Source of the DNA: an uncultured Clostridia bacterium
GTDB lineage: Bacteria; Bacillota; Clostridia; Christensenellales; Borkfalkiaceae
Assembly (NCBI GenBank): GCA_946055105.1
Contig: CAMGEK010000009.1
Coordinates: 1-33,419, forward strand
Length of the DNA stretch: 33,419 nucleotides
Direction: 5' to 3'
Notes under the pieces: generated by a model
The model's database searches: none
Told to the model about the DNA's origin: nothing
What the model saw: the letters and a program-made list of their open reading frames with translations, nothing else
Program-made: the position numbers and the translations under genes
In this document: positions 7,718-15,674 of the stretch, in pieces
Position numbering within the stretch: position 1 is the stretch's first letter
How the letters are laid out: each line of letters starts with the position of its first letter

Positions 7718-10063
7718 ATGAGGAAAAAATCGGAACAAAAGAAAAATCCGGATAAGATGACGCGCAAAGAACGCCGCGCGCTCAAAAAACAGATTTCGGA
7801 ACGGGAGGGCGGCGAAAAAGTACGCTACGAGCGCCGCAGTTTCCTCGGCACGGCGCTCGCGATTTCGCTCTCCTTTCTGTTGGGCGCGATCGCGGCGATC
7901 GGCGGTCTGATCGGCGGCGGGTACTACGCCGCTTCCAGACTCTCCGTGAACGATCTGCTTTCCGTCCTCGGAAAAGATCCTTCCGCATACGTCAACCCCG
8001 ATTATGCGGATAAGAGCCTGCTCGCGCTCGGACAGGAAATCGCTTCGACCGACTTCGTCAATTTCAACTCCGTCGCGAAGTTCTCCCCGCTCGTCAGAAC
8101 GCAGATCGAAAAAATTTCGGATATTCTGTCCGACGCGGGATTCCGCATTAACGTGGATTCCTTTATGGATACGGAATTTTCCGCGCTCGGCACGTTTATG
8201 CAGGATTCGATGCTCGACTCCGATCTGGGCGCGGTGCTCAAAGTCAATCCGGAAACTTCCAGCGCCACCTTCCTGAGCCTCTGTTACGGAAAAGAGGGCG
8301 AGGATTACACCGTTGAGACCGATCCGGAGACGAGAGAAAAGAAAATCGTCATGAACGAGGGAAAGACCGCCACGACCGTAAGGAGATTCGTCGACGATCC
8401 CAATTCCGTCATCGACGACGTGGAAGTCAACGTGCTCTTCAACGTCACTGCGGACAGCGAAAATTCCGCCATGCTCTACCTTGCGTACGGTTCCAGAGAC
8501 GTCGACTACACCGTCGAAACGGATTCCGTAACGGGAGAAAAGAAGATCGCCATGCTCGGCGACAGCAAGCCTAAGACGCTCGGCGACATCACCGACGGCG
8601 ACGCGGCGCTCCTCGAAGACGCGCGCATCCGCGATCTGACGGAGATCGTCACGGACGCCGAAGCGGAAGCGGATCCGACCAAGAAAGCATCCGCCATGCT
8701 GTTGCAGGCGATCGCGGACTTCCGCGTGAGCGAACTCAAACAACAGAGCCGCATCGAGCGTCTGAAAATCAAACAGGTCATCGAAAAAAACGACGATCCC
8801 GACTCCCGTTCACTGCTGCGGGAAGCGATCGACGACTGGCGGATCTGCGACATCGCCGATCAGAACAAGATCAATTCTCTGGCGATCGGGAGCGTCATTG
8901 AAATCGACGAAAACTCTCCTCTTTTCCTGCAATCGCTGAAAAACACCTCTCTCGGAAAATTGAGCGACGCTGTCGACACGCTTACCATTGAAAAAGTCAT
9001 TCCCGCGGCGGACGTCGAAGGGAACAAGGTTTTAAGAAAGCTCCAAAACAGCACGCTTTCCACGCTTTCGGACGACATCAAGGCGCTCACCGTTCAGGAC
9101 GTGTTCGCCGACGAAATTTACGGATACAAACAATCGGATAACTCCGACTATACGGGCGTCGTTACGACCCGATGGTATCTCGGCGGTACGGAAGTCGCGC
9201 CCGCATACTTCACGCGTTCGGGAAGCGACTATACCCTCCTCGACGCAGCGGAACATACCGTTCTCTACGACGCGCAGATCGCCAAAGCCAACCGCGCCGA
9301 AGGCGCAGAATGGAAAACGCCCTATTATTTCGAGCAAAAAATCACCGTCTATGAGGCGTTCTCCTATCACGTCGTGGATTTCGACAACGGCGCCGCGCTT
9401 TCCGATACGGCGGTCGCGTTCGACGGAAGGGACGAGATCGGATCTTTCTATCTCAAAACCGTAGCCGAGGGCGAATCGGTGAAAATGTATTTTCAAGTCG
9501 ATTACGCGGGCAACGAATTCGCGCAGTCCTCAGACAAGAAATACCGCGACGATCTCGAACGCGTCTACCGTTATTACGCGACGGAAGCCGACAGGGCCGC
9601 TTCCGAGAACGAGCTCAACAGCACCGATCCCGAGGCGGCGGATTACCTTGAAATCCTCTCCGAAAAATCGGGCGAAACGGTTCGCTATTATTATACGGAA
9701 CGCGTGGAAGTCTACGCGGGTTATTCCGACGCGGGCTCGTACGTCGCAAGCGCGGAAGCGCACTATTTCGGCGAAAGCAACGAAGCACTCACCCGCAACT
9801 TAAAAGGGAGCTGGTATTTCCTTCTGACCGATCCGGTTTCGGGATCCGAAATGCAGGTGAAACTTCTCGAAATCGATACGCTGGTTACGAATATGTCGAC
9901 GAACGTCAATCATGCGTCCTTGCTCGAACTACACGAACACGGAATTCTGGAAAACATGCCCGACAAGGCGTTCGACGGCGACAGTTTCGGCTACCCCGGC
10001 GTTACGAATATCAATCAACTGACCATTTCTCAGATGATCGATCTGATCAACGTTTTGCTTTGA
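7718..10063 (+). CDS. Large hypothetical membrane-anchored protein (781 aa) with internal repeats
   Basis: Basic N-terminus, one TM (FLGTALAISLSFLLGAIAAIGGLIGGGYYAA), then extracytoplasmic region with repeat modules; followed by terminator. Confidence 0.88.
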   Translation: MRKKSEQKKNPDKMTRKERRALKKQISEREGGEKVRYERRSFLGTALAISLSFLLGAIAAIGGLIGGGYYAASRLSVNDLLSVLGKDPSAYVNPDYADKSLLALGQEIASTDFVNFNSVAKFSPLVRTQIEKISDILSDAGFRINVDSFMDTEFSALGTFMQDSMLDSDLGAVLKVNPETSSATFLSLCYGKEGEDYTVETDPETREKKIVMNEGKTATTVRRFVDDPNSVIDDVEVNVLFNVTADSENSAMLYLAYGSRDVDYTVETDSVTGEKKIAMLGDSKPKTLGDITDGDAALLEDARIRDLTEIVTDAEAEADPTKKASAMLLQAIADFRVSELKQQSRIERLKIKQVIEKNDDPDSRSLLREAIDDWRICDIADQNKINSLAIGSVIEIDENSPLFLQSLKNTSLGKLSDAVDTLTIEKVIPAADVEGNKVLRKLQNSTLSTLSDDIKALTVQDVFADEIYGYKQSDNSDYTGVVTTRWYLGGTEVAPAYFTRSGSDYTLLDAAEHTVLYDAQIAKANRAEGAEWKTPYYFEQKITVYEAFSYHVVDFDNGAALSDTAVAFDGRDEIGSFYLKTVAEGESVKMYFQVDYAGNEFAQSSDKKYRDDLERVYRYYATEADRAASENELNSTDPEAADYLEILSEKSGETVRYYYTERVEVYAGYSDAGSYVASAEAHYFGESNEALTRNLKGSWYFLLTDPVSGSEMQVKLLEIDTLVTNMSTNVNHASLLELHEHGILENMPDKAFDGDSFGYPGVTNINQLTISQMIDLINVLL

Positions 10064-10114
10064 AAAAACGCGCGTCGGCTCTTCGGAATTGCGCGTTCAG
10101 AGTCAAATTCGACG

Positions 10115-10142
10115 AAAAAAGCGGAATCTTTCCGCTTTTTTT
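10115..10142 (+). terminator. Rho-independent terminator
   Basis: aaaaaagcgga-atct-ttccgcttttttt. Confidence 0.88.
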
Positions 10143-10162
10143 CATACGAAGAACAAAAATCG

Positions 10163-10191
10163 TTGACTTGTCCGAAAAAATAAGTTATAAT
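10163..10191 (+). promoter_or_regulatory. Strong promoter of the rpsF operon: TTGACT-17-TATAAT
   Basis: TTGACT 10163-10168, TATAAT 10186-10191, exact 17-bp spacing. Confidence 0.92.
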
Positions 10192-10199
10192 AGACGAAC

Positions 10200-10262
10200 G
10201 GTGGAGTGATCTCCGCCGACTTTGCCTTGCATACCGGAAAGGTATGCCGAATCAGACCGGGA
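10200..10262 (+). promoter_or_regulatory. Structured rpsF 5' leader; possible S6:S18 autoregulatory element
   Basis: Two hairpins: GGTGGAG-tgat-CTCCGCC and GCATACC-ggaaa-GGTATGC, followed by CCGAATCAGACC; position fits the known rpsF leader motif but consensus match not verified. Confidence 0.5.
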
Positions 10263-10273
10263 GGTGAAACATT

Positions 10274-10558
10274 ATGGCAAAATATGAGATGCTCTATTTG
10301 CTGAACAGCGAGATGAGCGAAGAAGCGAGAGAAGCGGAAATTCAGAAGTACGCTGACGTCGTGACTTCCATGGGCGGTACCGTCGAAAGCACCGATAAAT
10401 GGGGTGTGAAAAAGACGGCTTATACCGTGAAATTCAAAACGGAAGCTTTCTACGTTTTGATGACCTTCATCGCTGACGGCGCCGTCGTTGCGGAACTCGA
10501 CCGCATCGCCGGAATTTCGGGCGACGTATTGAGACGCATGATTACCAAAGTTGCGTAA
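10274..10558 (+). CDS. rpsF: 30S ribosomal protein S6
   Basis: MAKYEMLYLLNSEMSEEAREAEIQKY...GTVESTDKWGVKKTAY. Confidence 0.96.
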   Translation: MAKYEMLYLLNSEMSEEAREAEIQKYADVVTSMGGTVESTDKWGVKKTAYTVKFKTEAFYVLMTFIADGAVVAELDRIAGISGDVLRRMITKVA

Positions 10559-10570
10559 AGCGAGGACAAC

Positions 10571-11005
10571 ATGAACAAGGTGTTTTTAATCGGAAATCTG
10601 ACGCGCGATCCCGAGCTTTCGGAAACTTCCGGAGGCGTAAGCGTTTGCCATTTCGGCATCGCGGTGAACAGAAACTATGCTTCTCCGGACGGGGAACGCC
10701 AGACCGACTTCTTCAACGTGACCGCTTGGCGCGGACTTGCCGATACCATCGCGCGTTACACGAAGAAAGGACATAAGGTCGCCGTTACCGGCAGCGTTCA
10801 GATCAGAAATTACGAGGACAATCAGGGCGTGCGTCGTACCGCGGTCGACGTCATCGCGCAGGACATCGAATTTCTGACTTCAAAGAGCGCGGCTTCGGGC
10901 GAGGATTCTTTCTACGACGCCCCCGCCGCAGGACAGGCGAGCGCGCCCGCGAAGAAAAAACCCACCTTGCAGTCGTTTGACGACGACGGAGATATCCCCT
11001 TCTGA
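10571..11005 (+). CDS. ssb: Single-stranded DNA-binding protein
   Basis: MNKVFLIGNLTRDPELSETSGG, FFNVTAWRGLAD, acidic C-terminal tip DDDGDIPF. Confidence 0.97.
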   Translation: MNKVFLIGNLTRDPELSETSGGVSVCHFGIAVNRNYASPDGERQTDFFNVTAWRGLADTIARYTKKGHKVAVTGSVQIRNYEDNQGVRRTAVDVIAQDIEFLTSKSAASGEDSFYDAPAAGQASAPAKKKPTLQSFDDDGDIPF

Positions 11006-11033
11006 TTGAATCGGGGAAAAAGGAGTGAAAATT

Positions 11034-11288
11034 ATGGAAGAGAAAGTTGAAAAACCCGTAAAAAAGAGCTACAAAAAGCAATCTTATAAAAAGGTCTGCC
11101 TGTTCTGTCAGGAAAAGGTCGCCGTGATCGACTATAAAGACGTCGCGCGCCTGAAAAAATTCGTCGCGGAGGGCGGTAAAATTCTCCCCCGCAGAATGAC
11201 CGGAACGTGCGCAAAGCACCAGAGAGAGCTTGCCGGCGCAATCAAACGCGCCAGAATCGCCGCTCTGCTTCCTTTCAAAGCAGAGTAA
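11034..11288 (+). CDS. rpsR: 30S ribosomal protein S18
   Basis: [62 protein letters not shown]; start at ATG 11034 with AAGGAG RBS. Confidence 0.96.
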   Translation: MEEKVEKPVKKSYKKQSYKKVCLFCQEKVAVIDYKDVARLKKFVAEGGKILPRRMTGTCAKHQRELAGAIKRARIAALLPFKAE

Positions 11289-11303
11289 GGATTCTTTCCG
11301 TCC

Positions 11304-11331
11304 AAAAGAGACCGTTTCGGTCTCTTTTTTT
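11304..11331 (+). terminator. Rho-independent terminator of rpsF-ssb-rpsR
   Basis: gagaccg-ttt-cggtctc stem followed by T7. Confidence 0.92.
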
Positions 11332-11338
11332 GTACTTT

Positions 11339-11922
11339 CCCACGGAACGGAACTTCTCCCGCAACGAGCGGTACTCCCGCGCGCATGACTGCGCAACGCC
11401 TCTCTCGGAGCGGAACTATCGCGCAGCGAGAATCGGAAAGATAACCGCAGATTCCCCGCATTCCCGCGCAAATAGCGCAGAGAACTTTCGCCATTGCCCA
11501 CGGAACGGAACTTCTCTACGCTTTATCATGCAACGAGCGGTACTCCCGCACGCATGACTGCGCAACGCCTCTCTCGCGGAGCGAAACTATCGCGCAGCGA
11601 AATCGGAAAGACAAACGCGGATTTCCCGTATTCCCGCGCGATAAAACGCAGAGAACTTTCGCCATTACCCACGGAACGGAATTTCTCTACGCTTTGTCGT
11701 GCAACGAGCGGTACTCCCGCACGCATGACTGCGCAACGCCTCTCTCGCGGAGCGGAACTATCGCACGCGGAACTATCGCGCAGCGAGAATCGGAAAGACA
11801 AACGCAGTTTTCCCGCATTCCCGCGCGATAAACCGCAGAGAACTTTCGCCATTGCCCACGGAACGGAACTTCTCCCGCAACGAGCGGTACTCCCGCACGC
11901 ATTCCCGCGCAAATAGCGCAGA
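11339..11922. repeat. Long imperfect tandem repeat, about 158-187 bp unit, 3 full copies plus a deleted fourth
   Basis: 'cccacggaacgg' starts at 11339, 11497, 11668 and 11855; shared body 'gcaacgagcggtactcccgcacgcatgactgcgcaacgcctctctcgcggagcggaactatcgcgcagcgagaatcggaaaga...gcagagaactttcgccatt'. Confidence 0.95.
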
Positions 11923-12058
11923 TCTTTCCGCGCTCGCCGTTTTATTTCTATCATACGGTAAAACGACGACTTTCTTCCCTTACAATGCGCGCAGGAAAAG
12001 ACGGCGGGAAAGTTTTTGCACGAAGAAAAGGATTCTTTCACTTTCTTACGGGAATCCG

Positions 12059-12087
12059 TTGACAAATCACGCCGCGCGTGATATACT
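12059..12087 (+). promoter_or_regulatory. Promoter TTGACA-17-TATACT upstream of nifS
   Basis: TTGACA 12059-12064, TATACT 12082-12087. Confidence 0.88.
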
Positions 12088-12128
12088 TCTATATGCCTAT
12101 TGGAACAGTAGGAAATCAGGAGAAAAAC

Positions 12129-13310
12129 ATGAACGTCTATGCGGATAACGCGGCGACGGCGAAGATGCGCCCCGCCGCGCTGAGAACGTACGCCGAAACG
12201 GCGGAAAAATATTTCGGAAATCCGTCCAGTCTTCATTCGGACGGACAGCGCGCCGCGGAGGAGCTTTCCCGTTGTCGCGCCAAGACGGCGGAGCTGTTGG
12301 GTTGCAGTCCGCGGGAGATTATCTTTACCTCGGGCGGAAGCGAAGCGGACAATCAGGCGATCGTCGCCGCCGCGATCGCAGGCGAAAAAAAGGGCAAAAA
12401 ACATATCGTCTCTACGGCGTTTGAACACCATGCCGTACTGCACGTTTTAGACAGACTGAAAGAGCGCGGGTTTGAAATCACGCTGTTGCCCGTCGGCGAA
12501 CGCGGAATCGTGCGTGCGGAACAGGTGCGCAACGCCGTCCGCGACGATACCTGTCTCGTCACCGTCATGTTCGCCAACAACGAAATCGGCACCATTCAAC
12601 CCGTTGCGGAGATCGGCGCGGTCTGCCGCGAAAAGAAAATTCCTTTCCATACGGACGCGGTGCAGGCGGTCGGACACGTTCCCGTCGACGTGAACGCACT
12701 CAACGCGGACATGCTGTCTCTTTCCGCGCATAAATTCGGCGGTCCGCGCGGCGTGGGCGCGCTCGTTTCCAAACTCCCCGTCCGTCCGCTGATCGAAGGC
12801 GGCGCGCAGGAGCGCGGTCGGCGCGCAGGGACGGAAAACCTGCCCGCGATCGTCGCAATGACGACTGCGCTCGAACTGTCCGTCGCGGAAATGACGGAAG
12901 CGGACGCGAAAATTCGCGCAATGCGCGACAAGCTCATCGCAGGCCTGAAAGCCGTTCCCCATTGCGCGCTCAACGGAGACGAGAAATCCCGCCTCTCCGG
13001 AAACGTGAGCTTCTGTTTTGAAGGCATCGAAGGCGAATCGCTGTTATTGCTTCTGGACGAAGCGGGAATCCGCGCAAGCTCCGGTTCCGCGTGCACGTCC
13101 GGCTCGCTCGATCCGAGCCACGTTCTGCTCGCCATCGGACGCCCGCACGAAGTCGCGCACGGCTCTCTGCGATTGACGCTTTCCGCGGACAACACGCAAG
13201 AGGAAATCGACTATATGCTGAAAGAAATTCCGCGCGTCGTGCAGTATCTGCGCGACATGTCCCCCGTGTGGCGGGATCTGCAAAGCGGAAAACGCAATTA
13301 CGTTTTATAA
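12129..13310 (+). CDS. nifS: Cysteine desulfurase (NifS/IscS-like)
   Basis: NVYADNAATAKM, FTSGGSEADNQAI, HTDAVQAVGHV, SAHKFGGPRGVG, SGSACTSGSLDPSHVL. Confidence 0.93.
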   Translation: MNVYADNAATAKMRPAALRTYAETAEKYFGNPSSLHSDGQRAAEELSRCRAKTAELLGCSPREIIFTSGGSEADNQAIVAAAIAGEKKGKKHIVSTAFEHHAVLHVLDRLKERGFEITLLPVGERGIVRAEQVRNAVRDDTCLVTVMFANNEIGTIQPVAEIGAVCREKKIPFHTDAVQAVGHVPVDVNALNADMLSLSAHKFGGPRGVGALVSKLPVRPLIEGGAQERGRRAGTENLPAIVAMTTALELSVAEMTEADAKIRAMRDKLIAGLKAVPHCALNGDEKSRLSGNVSFCFEGIEGESLLLLLDEAGIRASSGSACTSGSLDPSHVLLAIGRPHEVAHGSLRLTLSADNTQEEIDYMLKEIPRVVQYLRDMSPVWRDLQSGKRNYVL

Positions 13311-13320
13311 GGAGGTCGGT

Positions 13321-13755
13321 ATGGCTTTATATAGCGAAAAGGTCATGGACCATTTCAAAAATCCGCGCAACGTGGGCGTCATCGAGGACGCGGACGGCGT
13401 GGGAGAAGTCGGCAACGCGAAATGCGGCGACATCATGAAAATTTATATCAAAGTAAAGGACGGAATCGTGACGGACGCGAAGTTCGAGACGTTCGGTTGC
13501 GGCAGCGCGATCGCTTCCAGCTCCATGGCGACGGAAATGATCAAGGGGCATCCGCTGACGGAAGCGCTCTCGCTCACCAATAAGGCGGTAGTGGAAGCGC
13601 TCGACGGACTGCCCGCACATAAAATTCATTGTTCCGTACTCGCGGAAGAAGCGATCAAGTCCGCGATTCTCGACTATTATACGCGCAACAATCTGCCCTA
13701 CGACGAGAGCGTTTTCAAAAAGATCGGTTGCGCGCACGAACATGACGGCGAATAA
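13321..13755 (+). CDS. nifU: NifU/IscU-like Fe-S cluster assembly scaffold
   Basis: YSEKVMDHFKNPRNVG, GNAKCGD, FGCGSAIASSS, KIHCSVLAEEAIKSAI; immediately downstream of nifS. Confidence 0.94.
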   Translation: MALYSEKVMDHFKNPRNVGVIEDADGVGEVGNAKCGDIMKIYIKVKDGIVTDAKFETFGCGSAIASSSMATEMIKGHPLTEALSLTNKAVVEALDGLPAHKIHCSVLAEEAIKSAILDYYTRNNLPYDESVFKKIGCAHEHDGE

Positions 13756-13850
13756 CCGCGCGCTTCGTTTCGGCGTACCGTACGGCGATTCTCATATTGC
13801 CCGCGTCTGAAAGAACGGTTTTCGGATTTTCTTTTTGATCCATCGTTTTT

Positions 13851-13879
13851 CCCGCCCGCAACTTTCCGTTGCGGGCGGG
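13851..13879. repeat. Perfect hairpin copy 1 with core CCGCAACTTTCCGTTGCGG
   Basis: CCCGCCCGCAAC-TTTCC-GTTGCGGGCGGG. Confidence 0.85.
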
Positions 13880-13942
13880 AAACGTTATAAGGCGTCATGG
13901 AACGGACGGCGAAGCATTCTTTATGTTTTTTTGAAAAAAACG

Positions 13943-13971
13943 TTGACTGTTCTCTCAAAATTACGTATACG
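13943..13971 (+). promoter_or_regulatory. Promoter-like TTGACT-17-TATACG in an intergenic region
   Basis: TTGACT 13943-13948, TATACG(AT) 13966-13971; no annotated gene downstream on this strand. Confidence 0.65.
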
Positions 13972-13977
13972 ATGTAT

Positions 13978-14085
13978 GAGCTTCGAGAGACAAAAAATCG
14001 TCTGTGTCCGTTTCGATATGGTGGGTTCGGCGTACACCCGAAGCGTTCAAACAAGCGCTGATTTACGTCAGCGCTTGTTTTGTTT
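13978..14085 (+). ncRNA. Candidate small RNA (about 108 nt) with own promoter and terminator
   Basis: Promoter 13943-13971, internal pairings CGTTTCG/CGAAGCG (14009-14015/14039-14045) and GGTG/CACC, 13-bp terminator stem 14049-14061/14068-14080 followed by T-rich tract. Confidence 0.55.
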
Positions 14086-14086
14086 T
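14049..14086. terminator. Strong hairpin terminator
   Basis: AAACAAGCGCTGA-TTTACG-TCAGCGCTTGTTT then TGTTTT. Confidence 0.85.
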
Positions 14087-14169
14087 GCTCGGCTTTCATG
14101 TTCCGTCGCACGAATATTTTCGGTTCGGCACGTAACGCAAGAGACGGGATAGAGCCCCTCGGGGAGATC

Positions 14170-14206
14170 AAACCGCCTCCGCAACTTTCCGTTGCGGAGG
14201 CGGTTT
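14170..14206. terminator. Perfect 16-bp hairpin, possible bidirectional terminator after lysC; hairpin copy 2 with core CCGCAACTTTCCGTTGCGG
   Basis: AAACCGCCTCCGCAAC-TTTCC-GTTGCGGAGGCGGTTT; weak T tracts on both strands. Confidence 0.65.
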
Positions 14207-14336
14207 CTTTCTCGTATCCGATCTGATTCTTTCGTTCCGTCGCTCGAACTGTCGCGCAAAAAAAGTTTTATCCTTCCCGCGCCCGAACGACTTCTAATGT
14301 TCCGAACCGCCGATCGTGCGGCGCGCCCGCAAACGT

Positions 14337-15674
14337 TCAAAGTCCGAACGACGCGTCTTTTTTGAAAAATTCTTCGTAAATAGCACGAATCGCGCGTTCG
14401 CAGTTTTCGTTATCCACGCCGACGATAATGTTCAGTTCCGAAGAGCCCTGATCGATCATGCGCACGTTGATCCCCGCGCGGGCGATCGCGTCGAACAGTT
14501 TCGCGCTCGTACCGACGTTCTTGCTCATGCCGTGCCCCACGGTCGCAATGAGCGCGACGTCGTCGAAGGCGTGCAGATTATCGGGCGAAACCTCTCTGCG
14601 GATCTCCTCCATCAGCTGCTCTTTCACGCCGTTTTTGAGCTCTTCGCTGTCGATAACAAAGGACATGGTGTCGATTCCCGACGGCATATGTTCAAACGAA
14701 ACGTGATATTTTTCCAGAACGGAGAGCACCTTTCGCGCAAATCCGATCTCCGCGTTCATCAGAGATTTTTCAATGAAAATGACCGTAAAGTTCTTCTTCC
14801 CTGCGATTCCCGTGACGATTTTTCCCGTATAATTGTACTTGCTGATGGGCAGAATCATCGTCCCCTCGTCCGTCGGACGGAAGGTGTTCTTGATGCAGAT
14901 GGGAATATTCGCCGCGCGGACGGGGAAGATCGATTCGCTGTGCAATACGTTCGCGCCCATATAAGACAACTCGCGCAGTTCCTTATAGGACATGGAAGCG
15001 ATGCGTTCGGGGTTGTCCACGATCCGCGGATCGCAGGCAAGGAAGCCGCTCACGTCCGTCCAATTCTCGTAGAGATCCGCCATGACGGCGCGCGCCACGA
15101 TCGCGCCCGATACGTCGCTCCCGCCGCGGGAAAAGGTCTTTACCCGCCCGTCTGCGTCTTCTCCGTAAAATCCAGAAACTACGGCGTACCGCTTGCCCTT
15201 CAACGCCGCCGCCGTCAGATAAAACGTCCGCTCGTCGTCCAGCTGTCCGTCGGGACGGAATTTCACCACGTCGCGCGCGTCGATAAAGTCGAATCCGAGC
15301 AACGCCGCCATGACGCGCGCCGAAAGATATTCTCCGCGCGATGCGGTAAAATCCGCGCTCTTTTCCGCTTCGATCTCGCGCGCGGTCTCTTCCAACACGC
15401 TCTCGATATCGAAGGAAAGTCCGAGTTCCGCAACGATGCCGCGGAACCGCTCTTTGATTTTTTCAAACGCTTCGCCGCACGTTCCGTTTTCCTTTACGCT
15501 GTCGTAACAGCGGTAAAGCAGGTCGGTGATTTTGACGTCGCCGCCGTACCGCTTGCCAGGCGCGGAAACGACCACATATCTGCGCGCGTCGTCGCTGTGA
15601 ATGATGGAAGCGACTCTCTTCATCATGGTGCCGTCCGCCATGGACGTTCCGCCGAATTTACAAACTTTAATCAT
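14337..15674 (-). CDS. lysC: Aspartate kinase
   Basis: MIKVCKFGGTSMADGTMMKRV, FSRGGSDVSGAIVA, ACDPRIV, two ACT-like segments in the C-terminus. Confidence 0.94.
   Translation of the reverse strand: MIKVCKFGGTSMADGTMMKRVASIIHSDDARRYVVVSAPGKRYGGDVKITDLLYRCYDSVKENGTCGEAFEKIKERFRGIVAELGLSFDIESVLEETAREIEAEKSADFTASRGEYLSARVMAALLGFDFIDARDVVKFRPDGQLDDERTFYLTAAALKGKRYAVVSGFYGEDADGRVKTFSRGGSDVSGAIVARAVMADLYENWTDVSGFLACDPRIVDNPERIASMSYKELRELSYMGANVLHSESIFPVRAANIPICIKNTFRPTDEGTMILPISKYNYTGKIVTGIAGKKNFTVIFIEKSLMNAEIGFARKVLSVLEKYHVSFEHMPSGIDTMSFVIDSEELKNGVKEQLMEEIRREVSPDNLHAFDDVALIATVGHGMSKNVGTSAKLFDAIARAGINVRMIDQGSSELNIIVGVDNENCERAIRAIYEEFFKKDASFGL

Noticed and set aside
7385-8743. 452-aa minus-strand ORF over the 7400 and 7718 genes
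   Set aside because: No RBS or recognisable domain; opposite-strand genes have promoter, start and terminator.
11339-11922. CRISPR array
   Set aside because: Units are about 170 bp of homologous sequence with no short repeat/unique spacer alternation and no cas genes.
11494-12443. Repeat-derived ORFs (MRAGVPLVA..., FPRNERYSR...)
   Set aside because: Translate the non-coding 170-bp repeats on both strands and run antisense into nifS; no start signals.
13835-14152. 105-aa ORF spanning the intergenic sRNA candidate
   Set aside because: Reads through a strong terminator hairpin and lacks an RBS.
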